A stretch of DNA of 48,099 nucleotides from Oscillospiraceae bacterium HV4-5-C5C (lineage in GTDB: Bacteria > Bacillota > Clostridia > Saccharofermentanales > Fastidiosipilaceae), in NCBI GenBank assembly GCA_012034405.1, contig JAAVLZ010000022.1, positions 1-48,099 of the forward strand. The letters are read 5' to 3'. Made by a program: the position numbers and the translations under genes. This document shows, piece by piece, positions 23,450 through 32,264 of this stretch (the stretch's first letter is position 1; each line of letters begins with the position of its first letter). The notes below the pieces were generated by a model, which saw nothing but the letters and a program-made list of their open reading frames with translations, was not told the origin of the DNA and made no database searches.

Positions 23450-25039
23450 ATGAACAGATTCAAATTACTGAAGCAAACAGCCCTTGTTCTGTCAGCCACT
23501 ATGTTGCTTGCCGGCTGCGCTTCTGGATCAGCTGAAAGCAGCCAAACAACCGCTACTGAAACCCAGACCTCGACGAAATCGGGATCCGGAACTGAAAGTA
23601 GCACCGAGCAGTCTGGAAGCAGCACCGCTCAAGACCAGGACGCAATTCTGAAAGATGGTCAAAAAGACACGCTGACGGTGGTTTTCCCAGGCGGTTCATC
23701 CTCTCCTGCGGACCTAGAAGCGGTGGAGGCTGGCCTCCAGAGTGTGGTAGACACAGTCATGGACGCAACCGTGAAACTGAATATACTGGAGTGGGGTGTC
23801 TTTTCAGACCAGCAAAAGCTGATGTTGTCTTCAGGCGAAGATATCGCTCTTATGTTTACCTATGACTCAAGTAAAAACTATGCCGCGTCCAGTCAGGTTC
23901 TGGATATAACTGATCTGGTCAACACATATGCATCAGATGCATTGACTACCTTAGGTAAGTACGCAGAAGCCTGCCAGATCAGTGGCCGGTATTATGGTCT
24001 GCCGACATTTCATGAATACACAAAAGACTCCGGCTTGGTCTGCAGAACAGATATTCTGGAAGCTTTGGGTGTGGACAGCAGCTCTATCACCTCCTGGGAT
24101 GATATTGAAGCCTTGCTAGCCAAAGTTAAGGCTGCCTATCCGGACATGAATATATTGGCTCCGGTGGAATTGGAAGCAGGTGTACTGCCATACTATAACG
24201 AAGGCCTTTTTGATATCCTCACGGACGGGGTGGCGGTCCGGGTGGATGGTGATGGCTCAGAAGTGGTTGATTATTACGACACAGATGAGTTTATGGAGTT
24301 GGCCAAGGTGGCATATGACTGGAATCAAAAGGGCTACTTCATGCCTGACGCTACCACCGTCACAGATACCCGCCAGGACCTGCTGGCAGCAGGCAATACC
24401 TTTGGATATGTTGGACAAATTCATCCGGGTACTGCTACCCAGGAACTGAAAAACTCAGGCGTTGCGGTTACGACTATCCCTGTCGGACACAGAGCCCTGA
24501 CAACTGGTAATGTGAACTTTGCGCAGTACATGGTTCCAACCAGCAGCAGTACACCGGAAAAAGCGGTTAAGCTCCTGGATCTGATGCTGACCAATGCGGA
24601 TGTATCCAACCTGCTCATGTATGGTGTGGAAGGCAAGGATTATGTTGTTAAAGATGCTCAGACCAAGGTGGCCGGTTATCCGGACGGCGTGGATAGCAGC
24701 AGTGTCGGCTGGAACAATGAAACCTGGCTGGCCGGCAATGGCTCCTTGGCTTATGCGTGGGAATCTGATCCGGTAGATATTTGGCAGCAATATCAGACGT
24801 TTAACGACAGCGCTACGGTCTCACCGTTATACGGTTTCACGTTTGATACCAGCAATGTCAAGACAGAAATCACCGCCATTACCAATGTTATTTCAAAGTA
24901 TAAAGCGGTGATCTGTTCCGGATATTCTGATCCGGAGAGCAGTGTTAAGCAAATGGTGGATGAACTCAATTCCGCTGGCATAGCCAACATCATAACTGAA
25001 GCTCAGGCTCAAATCAGTAACTGGAAAGCCGGTAACTGA
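23450..25039 (+). CDS. Sugar-binding lipoprotein of ABC importer 2
   Basis: 529-residue solute-binding lipoprotein. It has a basic start (MNRFKLLK), a hydrophobic core and lipobox LAGC with C23, then a low-complexity Ser/Thr/Glu-rich linker to about residue 65. The binding lobes include LTVVFPGGSSSPADLEAVEA, DITDLVNTYASDAL and LPTFHEYTKDSGLVCRTDIL. Its length equals that of the importer 1 protein but the sequences differ widely, so the two importers probably have different ligands. The upstream AGAGGAG is a little far (about ten bases). A strong intrinsic terminator-like hairpin separates it from the permeases, favouring excess binding protein. Ligand unknown. Confidence 0.92.
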   Translation: MNRFKLLKQTALVLSATMLLAGCASGSAESSQTTATETQTSTKSGSGTESSTEQSGSSTAQDQDAILKDGQKDTLTVVFPGGSSSPADLEAVEAGLQSVVDTVMDATVKLNILEWGVFSDQQKLMLSSGEDIALMFTYDSSKNYAASSQVLDITDLVNTYASDALTTLGKYAEACQISGRYYGLPTFHEYTKDSGLVCRTDILEALGVDSSSITSWDDIEALLAKVKAAYPDMNILAPVELEAGVLPYYNEGLFDILTDGVAVRVDGDGSEVVDYYDTDEFMELAKVAYDWNQKGYFMPDATTVTDTRQDLLAAGNTFGYVGQIHPGTATQELKNSGVAVTTIPVGHRALTTGNVNFAQYMVPTSSSTPEKAVKLLDLMLTNADVSNLLMYGVEGKDYVVKDAQTKVAGYPDGVDSSSVGWNNETWLAGNGSLAYAWESDPVDIWQQYQTFNDSATVSPLYGFTFDTSNVKTEITAITNVISKYKAVICSGYSDPESSVKQMVDELNSAGIANIITEAQAQISNWKAGN

Positions 25040-25080
25040 ATCAGCGCAATAACTGATGAACTAATCTGATACACAGCGCT

Positions 25081-25124
25081 GGAGCGGTTATCCTTGCTAT
25101 GGCAATGATAACCGCTCCCTTTTC
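25081..25124 (+). terminator. Terminator inside the importer 2 operon
   Basis: GGAGCGGTTATC (25081-25092) pairs perfectly with GATAACCGCTCC (25107-25118). A further TTGC/GCAA pairing forms inside the loop, and CTTTTCT follows. It lies between the binding-protein gene and the first permease, whose own GGAGGTGA starts just after it. Partial read-through would set the binding-protein to permease ratio. Confidence 0.75.
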
Positions 25125-25139
25125 TGGAGGTGACATCCT

Positions 25140-26054
25140 GTGCGCAGCAAGAGAAAATCGATCATAAAAAACCTGCCGGTATATTTGATGATTTTACCGG
25201 GTTTCATCTATCTGCTGATCAATAATTACATCCCAATGGCAGGCCTGATCATTGCCTTTAAGGACGTAAACTTTGCCAAAGGTATCCTGAAAAGTGACTG
25301 GGTTGGTTTTAAAAATTTTGAATACCTGTTTAAAACACCGGATGCCTTCAGGATAACCCGAAACACCCTTTTATATAATCTGGCTTTTATTGCCGTCAAC
25401 CTGATCATTGGCGTGATGTTTGCGGTTTTGCTCAGTGAGATTCACTCAAAAAAAGCGGTGAAGTTTTACCAGACGGTCGTCTTGTTGCCCTATATGATAT
25501 CTATGGTCATTGTAAGTTATCTGACCTACGCGTTTTTATCTAGTAATACCGGCCTGATCAATGGCTTTTTGAAAACAGTTGGCTTACCTGAGGTTTCCTG
25601 GTACACCGAACAGGCCTACTGGCCATTCATCTTGATATTTGTTAATTGCTGGAAGTATGTAGGTTACGGGACAGTGGTTTATCTGGCCTCTATTCTGGGC
25701 ATAGATCGGACTCTTTATGAAGCAGCTGCGGTGGATGGCATTACCAAAATGCAGGAAATATTTAAGATAACCATTCCGCTTATCAAGCCGACCATTATCA
25801 CAATGGTGCTGTTAAGTGTGGGGCGGATCTTCTATTCTGATTTTGGCCTGTTCTATCAGGTACCCATGAATTCCGGCGCGTTGCTGAATACTACCAACAC
25901 CATCGATACCTATGTGTATCGTGGTCTGATAACCCTGGGAGATATTGGTATGGCTTCCGCAGCCGGATTCTATCAGTCTATTGTTGGCTTTTTTCTGATT
26001 TTGGCGGCTAATGCGCTCACCAGACGTTACAGCAGCGAAAACGCGTTGTTCTAG
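25140..26054 (+). CDS. CUT1 sugar ABC transporter permease (LplB-like)
   Basis: 304-residue membrane subunit of importer 2, starting at GTG with GGAGGTGA seven bases upstream. The typical first helix and loop are present (LPVYLMILPGFIYLLINNYI, then IIAFKDVNFAKG), followed by VGFKNFEYLF. The EAA loop is EAAAVDGITKMQEIFKITIP. The tail is RRYSSENALF. It pairs with the permease encoded nine bases downstream. The stub at 29587 shows the same first-helix pattern ending in MAFKD, so a third copy of this gene type once existed nearby. Confidence 0.93.
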   Translation: MRSKRKSIIKNLPVYLMILPGFIYLLINNYIPMAGLIIAFKDVNFAKGILKSDWVGFKNFEYLFKTPDAFRITRNTLLYNLAFIAVNLIIGVMFAVLLSEIHSKKAVKFYQTVVLLPYMISMVIVSYLTYAFLSSNTGLINGFLKTVGLPEVSWYTEQAYWPFILIFVNCWKYVGYGTVVYLASILGIDRTLYEAAAVDGITKMQEIFKITIPLIKPTIITMVLLSVGRIFYSDFGLFYQVPMNSGALLNTTNTIDTYVYRGLITLGDIGMASAAGFYQSIVGFFLILAANALTRRYSSENALF

Positions 26055-26063
26055 GAGGATATT

Positions 26064-26954
26064 ATGCTAAAGCAAAACCATTCATTTCAGATCATTGCGC
26101 AGGGCATTATGATCGTGGCATCTATATTAACGCTGCTGCCACTCTTACTTTTGCTGATGTCATCCTTTGCGGATAACAAATCAATCTTGTTATATGGCTA
26201 TTCGCTGATACCGCATCAGTTCAGTCTGGAGGCCTATCAGTATATCTGGCGTGAGCATATGCAGATTTTCCGGGCCTATTTTATCACTATATTTGTAACC
26301 GTCCTTGGCACCTCGGCCGGGCTTGCCATGTCCATTTTATATGCGTACGCTCTTTCCCGGCCGGACTTTCCCGGCAAGCGTTTTTTTTCCTTCTTTATCT
26401 TGTTCACCATGTTGTTTAACGGAGGCCTGGTCCCAACCTATATTATGTACACCCGTTATCTGCACTTGAAAAACACGATCTTTGCCCTGATCATACCTAG
26501 CTTGCTGATGAATGCCTTTAATGTCATCTTAATTCGCAGCTACTTCCAACATAATGTTCCGGCTTCACTGATTGAGGCAGCCAGAATTGATGGCGCTAAA
26601 GAGTTCCGGGTCCTGACCCAGGTCGTGTTTCCGGTTAGCAAGCCGATTATTGCGACAATTGGTCTGTTTATTGGGGTAGGGTACTGGAATGACTGGCTCA
26701 ATGGCCTCTATTATGTAACCGATAACAGACTATACAGCATTCAGCAAATTCTGAATAATATGTTGAAAAACATTGAGTACCTATCCAAAAACGCGACATC
26801 AGTAGCCAAATCCACCTCCCTGGCAGGTCAACTGCCAGCCGCGACAGTCAGAATGGCCATTGCGGTGATTGCCCTGCTTCCGATTCTGATCATCTATCCT
26901 ATCGTACAAAAATACTTTGTCCGTGGCATTGCACTGGGCGCGGTTAAAGGCTAG
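26064..26954 (+). CDS. CUT1 sugar ABC transporter permease (YtcP/LplC-like)
   Basis: 296-residue second membrane subunit of importer 2. Features are an N-terminal helix, SSFADNKSILLYGYSLIP, the EAA loop EAARIDGAKEFRVLTQVVFP, GYWNDWLNGLYYV and the tail GIALGAVKG. AGGAGGA precedes ATG 26064. It is the same length as its counterpart in importer 1. The GH3 gene begins nine bases after its stop, so glycosidase and importer are one transcription unit. This matches cytoplasmic processing of the imported oligosaccharide. Confidence 0.93.
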   Translation: MLKQNHSFQIIAQGIMIVASILTLLPLLLLLMSSFADNKSILLYGYSLIPHQFSLEAYQYIWREHMQIFRAYFITIFVTVLGTSAGLAMSILYAYALSRPDFPGKRFFSFFILFTMLFNGGLVPTYIMYTRYLHLKNTIFALIIPSLLMNAFNVILIRSYFQHNVPASLIEAARIDGAKEFRVLTQVVFPVSKPIIATIGLFIGVGYWNDWLNGLYYVTDNRLYSIQQILNNMLKNIEYLSKNATSVAKSTSLAGQLPAATVRMAIAVIALLPILIIYPIVQKYFVRGIALGAVKG

Positions 26955-26963
26955 GGGGCTCTC

Positions 26964-29342
26964 ATGAATAACGAAAAACAGTCATATTTGAACCCATCAT
27001 TGCCGCCGGAAGTCCGGGCGGATCAGTTATTAGCCTGTATGGACAATCATGAAAAACTGGCGCAGTTAACCGCTTATAATCCTGCTTCCTGGTCCAATGA
27101 TCACTTCCCGGAAGCGTTCCCTTATGGTGTTGGTCAGGTCTCCTATCTTTTTGCGACTGAAGACCGGTCGCTGACCGAGGTGCTGCAGCAGCAGCGGGAG
27201 ATTCAATCCCGGATTATGGAACTCAGCCCACATACCATTCCGGCCATATTTCATCTGGAGACTTTGTCCGGTGCACTCTTACCTGAAGCCAGCAGTTTCC
27301 CCTGTGGCATAGCTCAGGGCGCAACCTTTAATCCACCGTTACTGCGCCAAATGGCTGCACTGATCTCCCGTCAGGCCCGCATGGCTGGCGCAACTCAGGG
27401 CCTTTCACCGGTGCTGGATGTAAACCGGGACCAGCGCTTCGGGCGCTGCGGGGAGAGCTTTGGAGAGGATCCGGTCCTGGCGGCGGCGCTAGGTATGGCG
27501 GTTACTCAAGGCCTGCAGGGGCCGGATTGCTCATCGGGTCTGCTTGCCACGGCCAAGCATTTTTTGGCTTATCACCACGCTATGGGGGGGATACATGCCG
27601 CTGCAGTTGATTTATCGGACCGTTTACTGGCAGACGTGTATGCCAAACCTTTCCAGGCAGCGGTGATGCAGGCTGGCTTGAAAGGTATTATGCCAAGCTA
27701 TGGGGCGCTTAACGGTGTGCCACCCAGTGTGTCTGAGCCTTTGCTGCGCGGGTTGTTGCGCCATACCTGGGGCTTTAAGGGCTTGATTGTTTCAGACTAT
27801 TGTGCCATTTCTGAAGCTTTTTCACGTCAGCATTTTGGTGAATCATTAAGCGATACTGGAGCCGCGGCACTCAAGGCTGGCCTGGATCAGGAGCTACCTT
27901 CACCTTTAGCCTATTCCAGTTCCTTACTGGAACAGTTAGCTAGCGATCAGATCCTGGCCAGAGCTTTTGATCAGTCAGTCTGGCGGGTACTTTATTACAA
28001 ATTCAAGTTGGGTTTGTTTGAAAAACCCTTGGCGGAGGATAGTGCTAAAGTCCACCAGTTTTATCAGCAGGTGCAGCACCAGCAATTAGCTCAAAATGTG
28101 GCGTCAGACGCAATCGTGCTGCTGAAAAACCGGGGGATTCTCCCGCTCCGGACGGCCGCTGTTAAGCGGATAGCCCTGGTGGGACCGCATGCGGGGTCTA
28201 CCCTGGCTGGCTTTGGCGGTTATACCTATGCTTCAATGCGCTGTGGCTTTGCGGCTGGGCAAACCACCATGGCAGGTCTGAACCTGCGGGCTGACGCTCA
28301 GGTTCAGCGAAAATCTGCTGATGAAGCGTTAATTGAAACCATAGCCAGGCAGGCTGCACCGCGGAGCAGGCCGTTGTATCAGACGCTGCAGGAGCAGCTG
28401 CCTGAGCTTGAAATTACATTTGCACCGGGATATCCCTACCTTGGTGGAGATGAGTCGGGCTTTGAGCAGGCGCTCCTGACTGCGGCCAAGGCAGACCTGA
28501 TTATCCTGACCCTTGGCGGGCGTTATGGAACCGGAACCATTGCGACGGAAGGCGAAGGCCTGGATAGAAGTACGATTGAACTGCCGCCCGCTCAGGAAAA
28601 CTTTATCAAAGCGGCGGCCGCTCTGAACAAACCTCTGATAATGCTGCATTTTGGCGGGCATCCGCTGGTCAGTGACGCGGCTGATCGCTACGCAGACGCG
28701 ATTTTGGAGTGTTGGACGCTGGGGGAAGGCTTCAGTCAGGCTATTGTGGCTGTTTTGCTGGGCCAGACCGCCCCGGGCGGGCGTCTGCCAGTATCTGTCC
28801 CGTATAAAACCGGACAGATACCATTGACCTATTGCCATCCCTATGGCTCCAGCTGGCATCAAGGCACTATGAGCGCCGTCCGGGATTATGTTGATTGCCC
28901 TCATCAGGTCAGATATCCTTTTGGCTACGGTCTGACCTATACCGATTTTGATTACTCGGCTTTAGTGGTAAAAAGTGCCTGGCTTAGCCGATCCGAGCCT
29001 TTGCAGCTTCAATTCAGCTTGAAAAATACGGGTGCATATAGAGGCAAAGAAACCGTGCAGCTATACATAAGAGATGAGCAGGCTTCTGTGGTAAGACCAA
29101 ATATGCTGCTGCTGGCGTTTCGAAAATATGACTTGCAGCCGGGTGAAACCAAAATCGTTGCATTCAGCATCCCATTGGAGCAACTTGTCTTTAAGGATCA
29201 GCAGGGCCGCTGGAAAGCAGAAGCAGGACAGATGACCGTCCTGATTGGCAGATCATCCGCTGACATCCGCCTGCAGACAGTCGTTCAGATCACGCAGGAT
29301 GAATATTACTCAGACACGGAACTGAGTTACTTTGAAGGTTGA
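26964..29342 (+). CDS. GH3 beta-glycosidase (beta-glucosidase/xylosidase)
   Basis: 792 residues with the three-domain GH3 layout. The N-terminal barrel has LSPVLDVNRDQRFGRCGESF and KHFLAYHHAMGG, with the nucleophile D278 in GLIVSDYCAISEAF. The alpha/beta sandwich runs from about residue 370 (DAIVLLKNRGILPL...ALVGPHAG). A C-terminal fibronectin-III-like domain starts at about 665 (GKETVQLYIRD...FRKYDLQPGET). No signal peptide, so cytoplasmic. It follows the importer 2 permeases by nine bases and should hydrolyse what that importer brings in. GH3 members of this layout are beta-glucosidases, beta-xylosidases or arabinofuranosidases; which applies cannot be said. No terminator is evident after it. 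Confidence 0.92.
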   Translation: MNNEKQSYLNPSLPPEVRADQLLACMDNHEKLAQLTAYNPASWSNDHFPEAFPYGVGQVSYLFATEDRSLTEVLQQQREIQSRIMELSPHTIPAIFHLETLSGALLPEASSFPCGIAQGATFNPPLLRQMAALISRQARMAGATQGLSPVLDVNRDQRFGRCGESFGEDPVLAAALGMAVTQGLQGPDCSSGLLATAKHFLAYHHAMGGIHAAAVDLSDRLLADVYAKPFQAAVMQAGLKGIMPSYGALNGVPPSVSEPLLRGLLRHTWGFKGLIVSDYCAISEAFSRQHFGESLSDTGAAALKAGLDQELPSPLAYSSSLLEQLASDQILARAFDQSVWRVLYYKFKLGLFEKPLAEDSAKVHQFYQQVQHQQLAQNVASDAIVLLKNRGILPLRTAAVKRIALVGPHAGSTLAGFGGYTYASMRCGFAAGQTTMAGLNLRADAQVQRKSADEALIETIARQAAPRSRPLYQTLQEQLPELEITFAPGYPYLGGDESGFEQALLTAAKADLIILTLGGRYGTGTIATEGEGLDRSTIELPPAQENFIKAAAALNKPLIMLHFGGHPLVSDAADRYADAILECWTLGEGFSQAIVAVLLGQTAPGGRLPVSVPYKTGQIPLTYCHPYGSSWHQGTMSAVRDYVDCPHQVRYPFGYGLTYTDFDYSALVVKSAWLSRSEPLQLQFSLKNTGAYRGKETVQLYIRDEQASVVRPNMLLLAFRKYDLQPGETKIVAFSIPLEQLVFKDQQGRWKAEAGQMTVLIGRSSADIRLQTVVQITQDEYYSDTELSYFEG

Positions 29343-29545
29343 AGGCTGGGCTTAACTTGTTTGGCGGGAGCTGGAATCGGTTCAGAGCAGGATTACCGAA
29401 TAAAGACTATAAGAATTATAAAAAAATAATAAATTGCTTAGCAAAAAAGGCAATCATACCCTGAACAGATGGATAAATGACCTAAAGATATAAAAAATAA
29501 TCATGAAAAGCCGATTTTTATAAACTAAGGACAGTAATATTAAAA
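29343..29545. other. AT-rich gap upstream of two-component system 2
   Basis: This gap is conspicuously A/T-rich (runs such as ATAAAAAAATAATAAATT) compared with the ~50% GC neighbours. I see no gene. It is the natural place for the promoter of the stub and kinase genes, but several weak -10-like boxes prevent a single choice. The base composition suggests a separate origin for this segment. Confidence 0.4.
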
Positions 29546-29582
29546 GCTCCCCTCTTTTATAATTTAACGAAAGAGGGGGAGC
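29546..29582 (+). promoter_or_regulatory. RBS-masking hairpin before the permease stub
   Basis: GCTCCCCTCTTT (29546-29557) pairs with AAAGAGGGGGAGC (29570-29582), with one bulged G and a 12-base AT-rich loop. The 3' arm contains the GAGGGGGAGC ribosome binding site of the stub that starts at 29587. Folding would hide it. It could equally act as a leaky terminator for the upstream operon, but no U-tract follows. Confidence 0.55.
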
Positions 29583-29586
29583 AAAT

Positions 29587-29730
29587 ATGAGGAATACTAA
29601 GATTCAACCCTACAAAAAGCAATTTATAAAACAAATGCCCCTACAAGTGTTTGTGCTGGCAGGCATAATATATCTAATTATATTTAGCTTTATACCGATG
29701 GTTGGCATTGTCATGGCCTTCAAGGACTAA
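29587..29730 (+). pseudogene. Truncated LplB-like permease stub (47 residues)
   Basis: From ATG 29587, with a strong ribosome binding site, the frame encodes a basic start (MRNTKIQPYKKQFIKQ), one hydrophobic helix (VFVLAGIIYLIIFSFIPM) and VGIVMAFKD, then TAA. This is exactly the first helix and loop of LplB-type permeases, which normally continue with about 250 more residues. The gene is cut right after MAFKD (the intact paralog at 25140 has IIAFKDVNF). The last codons, CAAGGAC, also serve as the ribosome binding site of the kinase starting at 29732. It is probably a deletion scar, but translation through the stub may now couple to the kinase, so it can behave as a leader peptide. Confidence 0.75.
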
Positions 29731-29731
29731 G

Positions 29732-31450
29732 TTGAGATTAAACCAAAAAATAAAAAGTAAAGTAAAAAGCAGGAGGCTGACGGATAAGCTGACCGTTATT
29801 TACCTGATTTTTGTGTTAATCCCCAGCCTGCTGACCGTCTATATGATGAATACCAATTATTACAAGGTGCTTTGGGAGCAGTACCACAGTGTGGCTGAGC
29901 AAAGCTACGCTGCTGAAATAGCCAATTTTAATCTGCGACTGCGGGATATAGAAAAAGTGACGGCTTACTTCAGTTCAAACGCTATCTTGCTGGATTACGC
30001 GGATACGCCTAATACATCAATTGCTGATTCTGTATATGAATATCTGAAGTATTTTGACGGGGTGTTTCAGAATGCCAGGAGTTCAAACCAATATGTTACC
30101 GCCATGACATTTTTCACCAAAGCTCAGCATCCCTTTCAAATGACTGGTATTTTAGAAAATCTGACTGCCACGAGTGTGCCGACGGAGGTCCTGAATTCAA
30201 TTAAAGGCAGCTGGGTCGTGGCAGTGTCCGATCAGAAGTTGAGCATGACTTATTATCAACCGGTTTACACTACCAGCTACAGGGAGTTTATAGGTGTGTT
30301 GAAAATAGCTGTGGATCCGGCTGTTGTCATGGACTGTTTTACAGAGCCGGCGGTGTATTTTTATGCTGACGACCAATCCGTGTATTTTAAGTATGCAGAC
30401 CAGTCTACCCAGATAATTGAGCCTGGTCAGCTGCCGCAGGCTACTGACACCAGCCGCTTTTCCTATCTTAGCTCCCATGAATCAGAATTGCTAGACGGTA
30501 CCTTTGTGACCCAGGTCACAATGCAGGAAGATTTTATGCACGCAGTTTTGATGGTGCTGCTGCCATCGCTGCTGATGTTGATGGTATTGCCGCTGTTTTA
30601 TCAGAAATTGATGCACAAACAGATGAAACGAGTCGTTGGTTTATCTGACTACATCGGTCAGATTAATTCCCTGAATCCGGCGCCGTATTTTGAGAAAACT
30701 GAGACGGATGATGAGATTGGTGCTTTGATCAAGGCCTTCAATAATAATACCCGGGATATTAACCGGTTGATGAGGGAAGTGGCGCAAGCAGAGCTTCAAC
30801 GTAAGGATTCGGAATTTTATGCCCTGCAGGCCCAGATCAAGCCGCATTTTCTTTATAATACCCTGGAGAATATCCGGATGACGGCGGAGCAGGAACATGA
30901 CAGCAGGACGTCAGCCATGCTGGAAATCTTAGGCTCATATATGCGTTACGGCCTGAAAAAGGATCTCAAGTATACCTACTTAACATCTGAGCTGCAGTAC
31001 ATAAAATACTATCAGCAACTGTTGGATATCAGGTTTCCGGGGCAGGTCACCTTATCCATCAATGTCTACTTAGATATTTCTGAAGTGACCTGTCCCTATC
31101 TGATTTTACAACCGATTGTGGAAAACGCAATCAAACATGGTAAGACGGCAGATGAGTCCATCCATATTTGGGTTGATATCAGGGCGGCAGGTGTTTTTCG
31201 TTCCCAGCCGGATCTGGAAATCCGGATGAAAAACAACGGCTATCGGATTGATACAGAACAGCTGCAGCAATTACAAAAGCAATTTGATGAAGGTATCAGT
31301 GATGAGGATGGCCATGTCGGACTGAATAATATTAATTACCGACTCATATCCTGTTATGGTAAAGACTATCATATGCAAATCAACAGCGGAGAAAAGCGTG
31401 GTTGTACGTTTACTATCTATTTGCCCATACAGAATGGAGGTCAGCCATAG
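29732..31450 (+). CDS. YesM-type sensor histidine kinase
   Basis: 572 residues if translation starts at TTG 29732, which has AAGGA five bases upstream and lies one base after the stub's stop codon. It has a first transmembrane helix (LTVIYLIFVLIPSLLTVYMM), an extracellular sensor of ~225 residues and a second helix (AVLMVLLPSLLMLMVLPLFY). A HAMP-like linker follows, with the phosphate acceptor H372 in QIKPHFLYNTLENI and the ATPase domain with PIVENAIKHG. The acceptor motif is canonical, unlike that of kinase 1. It pairs with the regulator that starts one base after its stop codon. The importer it once faced appears deleted, leaving only the stub. It may therefore control importer 2/GH3 or the GH95 segment downstream. 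Confidence 0.92.
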   Translation: MRLNQKIKSKVKSRRLTDKLTVIYLIFVLIPSLLTVYMMNTNYYKVLWEQYHSVAEQSYAAEIANFNLRLRDIEKVTAYFSSNAILLDYADTPNTSIADSVYEYLKYFDGVFQNARSSNQYVTAMTFFTKAQHPFQMTGILENLTATSVPTEVLNSIKGSWVVAVSDQKLSMTYYQPVYTTSYREFIGVLKIAVDPAVVMDCFTEPAVYFYADDQSVYFKYADQSTQIIEPGQLPQATDTSRFSYLSSHESELLDGTFVTQVTMQEDFMHAVLMVLLPSLLMLMVLPLFYQKLMHKQMKRVVGLSDYIGQINSLNPAPYFEKTETDDEIGALIKAFNNNTRDINRLMREVAQAELQRKDSEFYALQAQIKPHFLYNTLENIRMTAEQEHDSRTSAMLEILGSYMRYGLKKDLKYTYLTSELQYIKYYQQLLDIRFPGQVTLSINVYLDISEVTCPYLILQPIVENAIKHGKTADESIHIWVDIRAAGVFRSQPDLEIRMKNNGYRIDTEQLQQLQKQFDEGISDEDGHVGLNNINYRLISCYGKDYHMQINSGEKRGCTFTIYLPIQNGGQP

Positions 31451-31451
31451 C

Positions 31452-32240
31452 ATGAAAATCTTGATTGTCGATGATGAAGTTAATATTGCCCATGGCATCA
31501 GGAGTATGCTTTTAGCCAATCTTTCCTTTGCGGTTTCAGTGCGCTGCGCTTCCTCCGCCAGTGACGCAATTGATCAGGCGGCTCAATTTAAACCGGATCT
31601 GCTGATCACGGATATTCGTATGCCCAGAATGAGCGGTCTCGAACTCATTGACCAGTTGGAAGCAGCCAGGCTCTGTACGCACTATGTCATTTTATCTGGT
31701 TATGAGGATTTCAATTACGCTCAGGAAGCCATCAGGAAAGGTGTAGCCGACTATCTGACTAAACCGGTCGAAAAAGAGTATCTCCTATCCATGTGCACCC
31801 GTTTTAACAATCAGTTACAGCAAGTCTGCCTCAGGCAACAAGACATAGATCTCCCGGAATATGAATTCCTGAAATGGGATCCCTACCAAGATGAATATCC
31901 TGAATCTTTAAAGAAAATCATCAGATTTATAGAACAAAATTATATGAAAAGTGATTTGTCCGGTAGCAGTATATCGGACGCTCTGTTTTTTCACCACAGC
32001 TATATTTCTCAATTAATCGGCAAGCACACGGATATGAACTTAAGCGGTATTATAGCCTATTTCCGCCTGAAAAAAGCCATGGAACTGCTGCTGGCTCCAC
32101 AGAATTACCGAGTCAGTGAAGTCAGCCAACTGGTGGGATTCAGCAGCGAACGTCAATTGTATAAAGTCTTCCAAAAATATCTGTTCTGCACTCCGGTTAC
32201 CTTTAAGCATACCTGCGAACAGGAATTCCCAGCAAAGTAA
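31452..32240 (+). CDS. YesN-type response regulator (receiver plus AraC)
   Basis: 262 residues from ATG 31452, where the receiver fold begins (MKILIVDDEVN); longer in-frame starts lie inside the kinase gene. The receiver has D54 in ITDIRMPRMSG, ILSGYEDF and LTKPVEK. After a short linker comes an AraC-type DNA-binding domain (about 160-255) with ISDALFFHHSYISQLIGKH and VSEVSQLVGFSSERQLYKVF. GGAGGT lies about ten bases upstream. It is the partner of the kinase upstream. The MBL-fold gene and GH95 gene follow in the same direction and are its likeliest targets. Confidence 0.92.
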   Translation: MKILIVDDEVNIAHGIRSMLLANLSFAVSVRCASSASDAIDQAAQFKPDLLITDIRMPRMSGLELIDQLEAARLCTHYVILSGYEDFNYAQEAIRKGVADYLTKPVEKEYLLSMCTRFNNQLQQVCLRQQDIDLPEYEFLKWDPYQDEYPESLKKIIRFIEQNYMKSDLSGSSISDALFFHHSYISQLIGKHTDMNLSGIIAYFRLKKAMELLLAPQNYRVSEVSQLVGFSSERQLYKVFQKYLFCTPVTFKHTCEQEFPAK

Positions 32241-32264
32241 ATACTGTGTCAAGAAGAGGTAAGC

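Noticed and set aside
10465-29342. Missing ATPase as a sign that the importers are broken
   Set aside because: CUT1 oligosaccharide importers of Bacillota usually share one unlinked ATPase (MsmX/MsmK type), and both permease pairs keep intact EAA loops.
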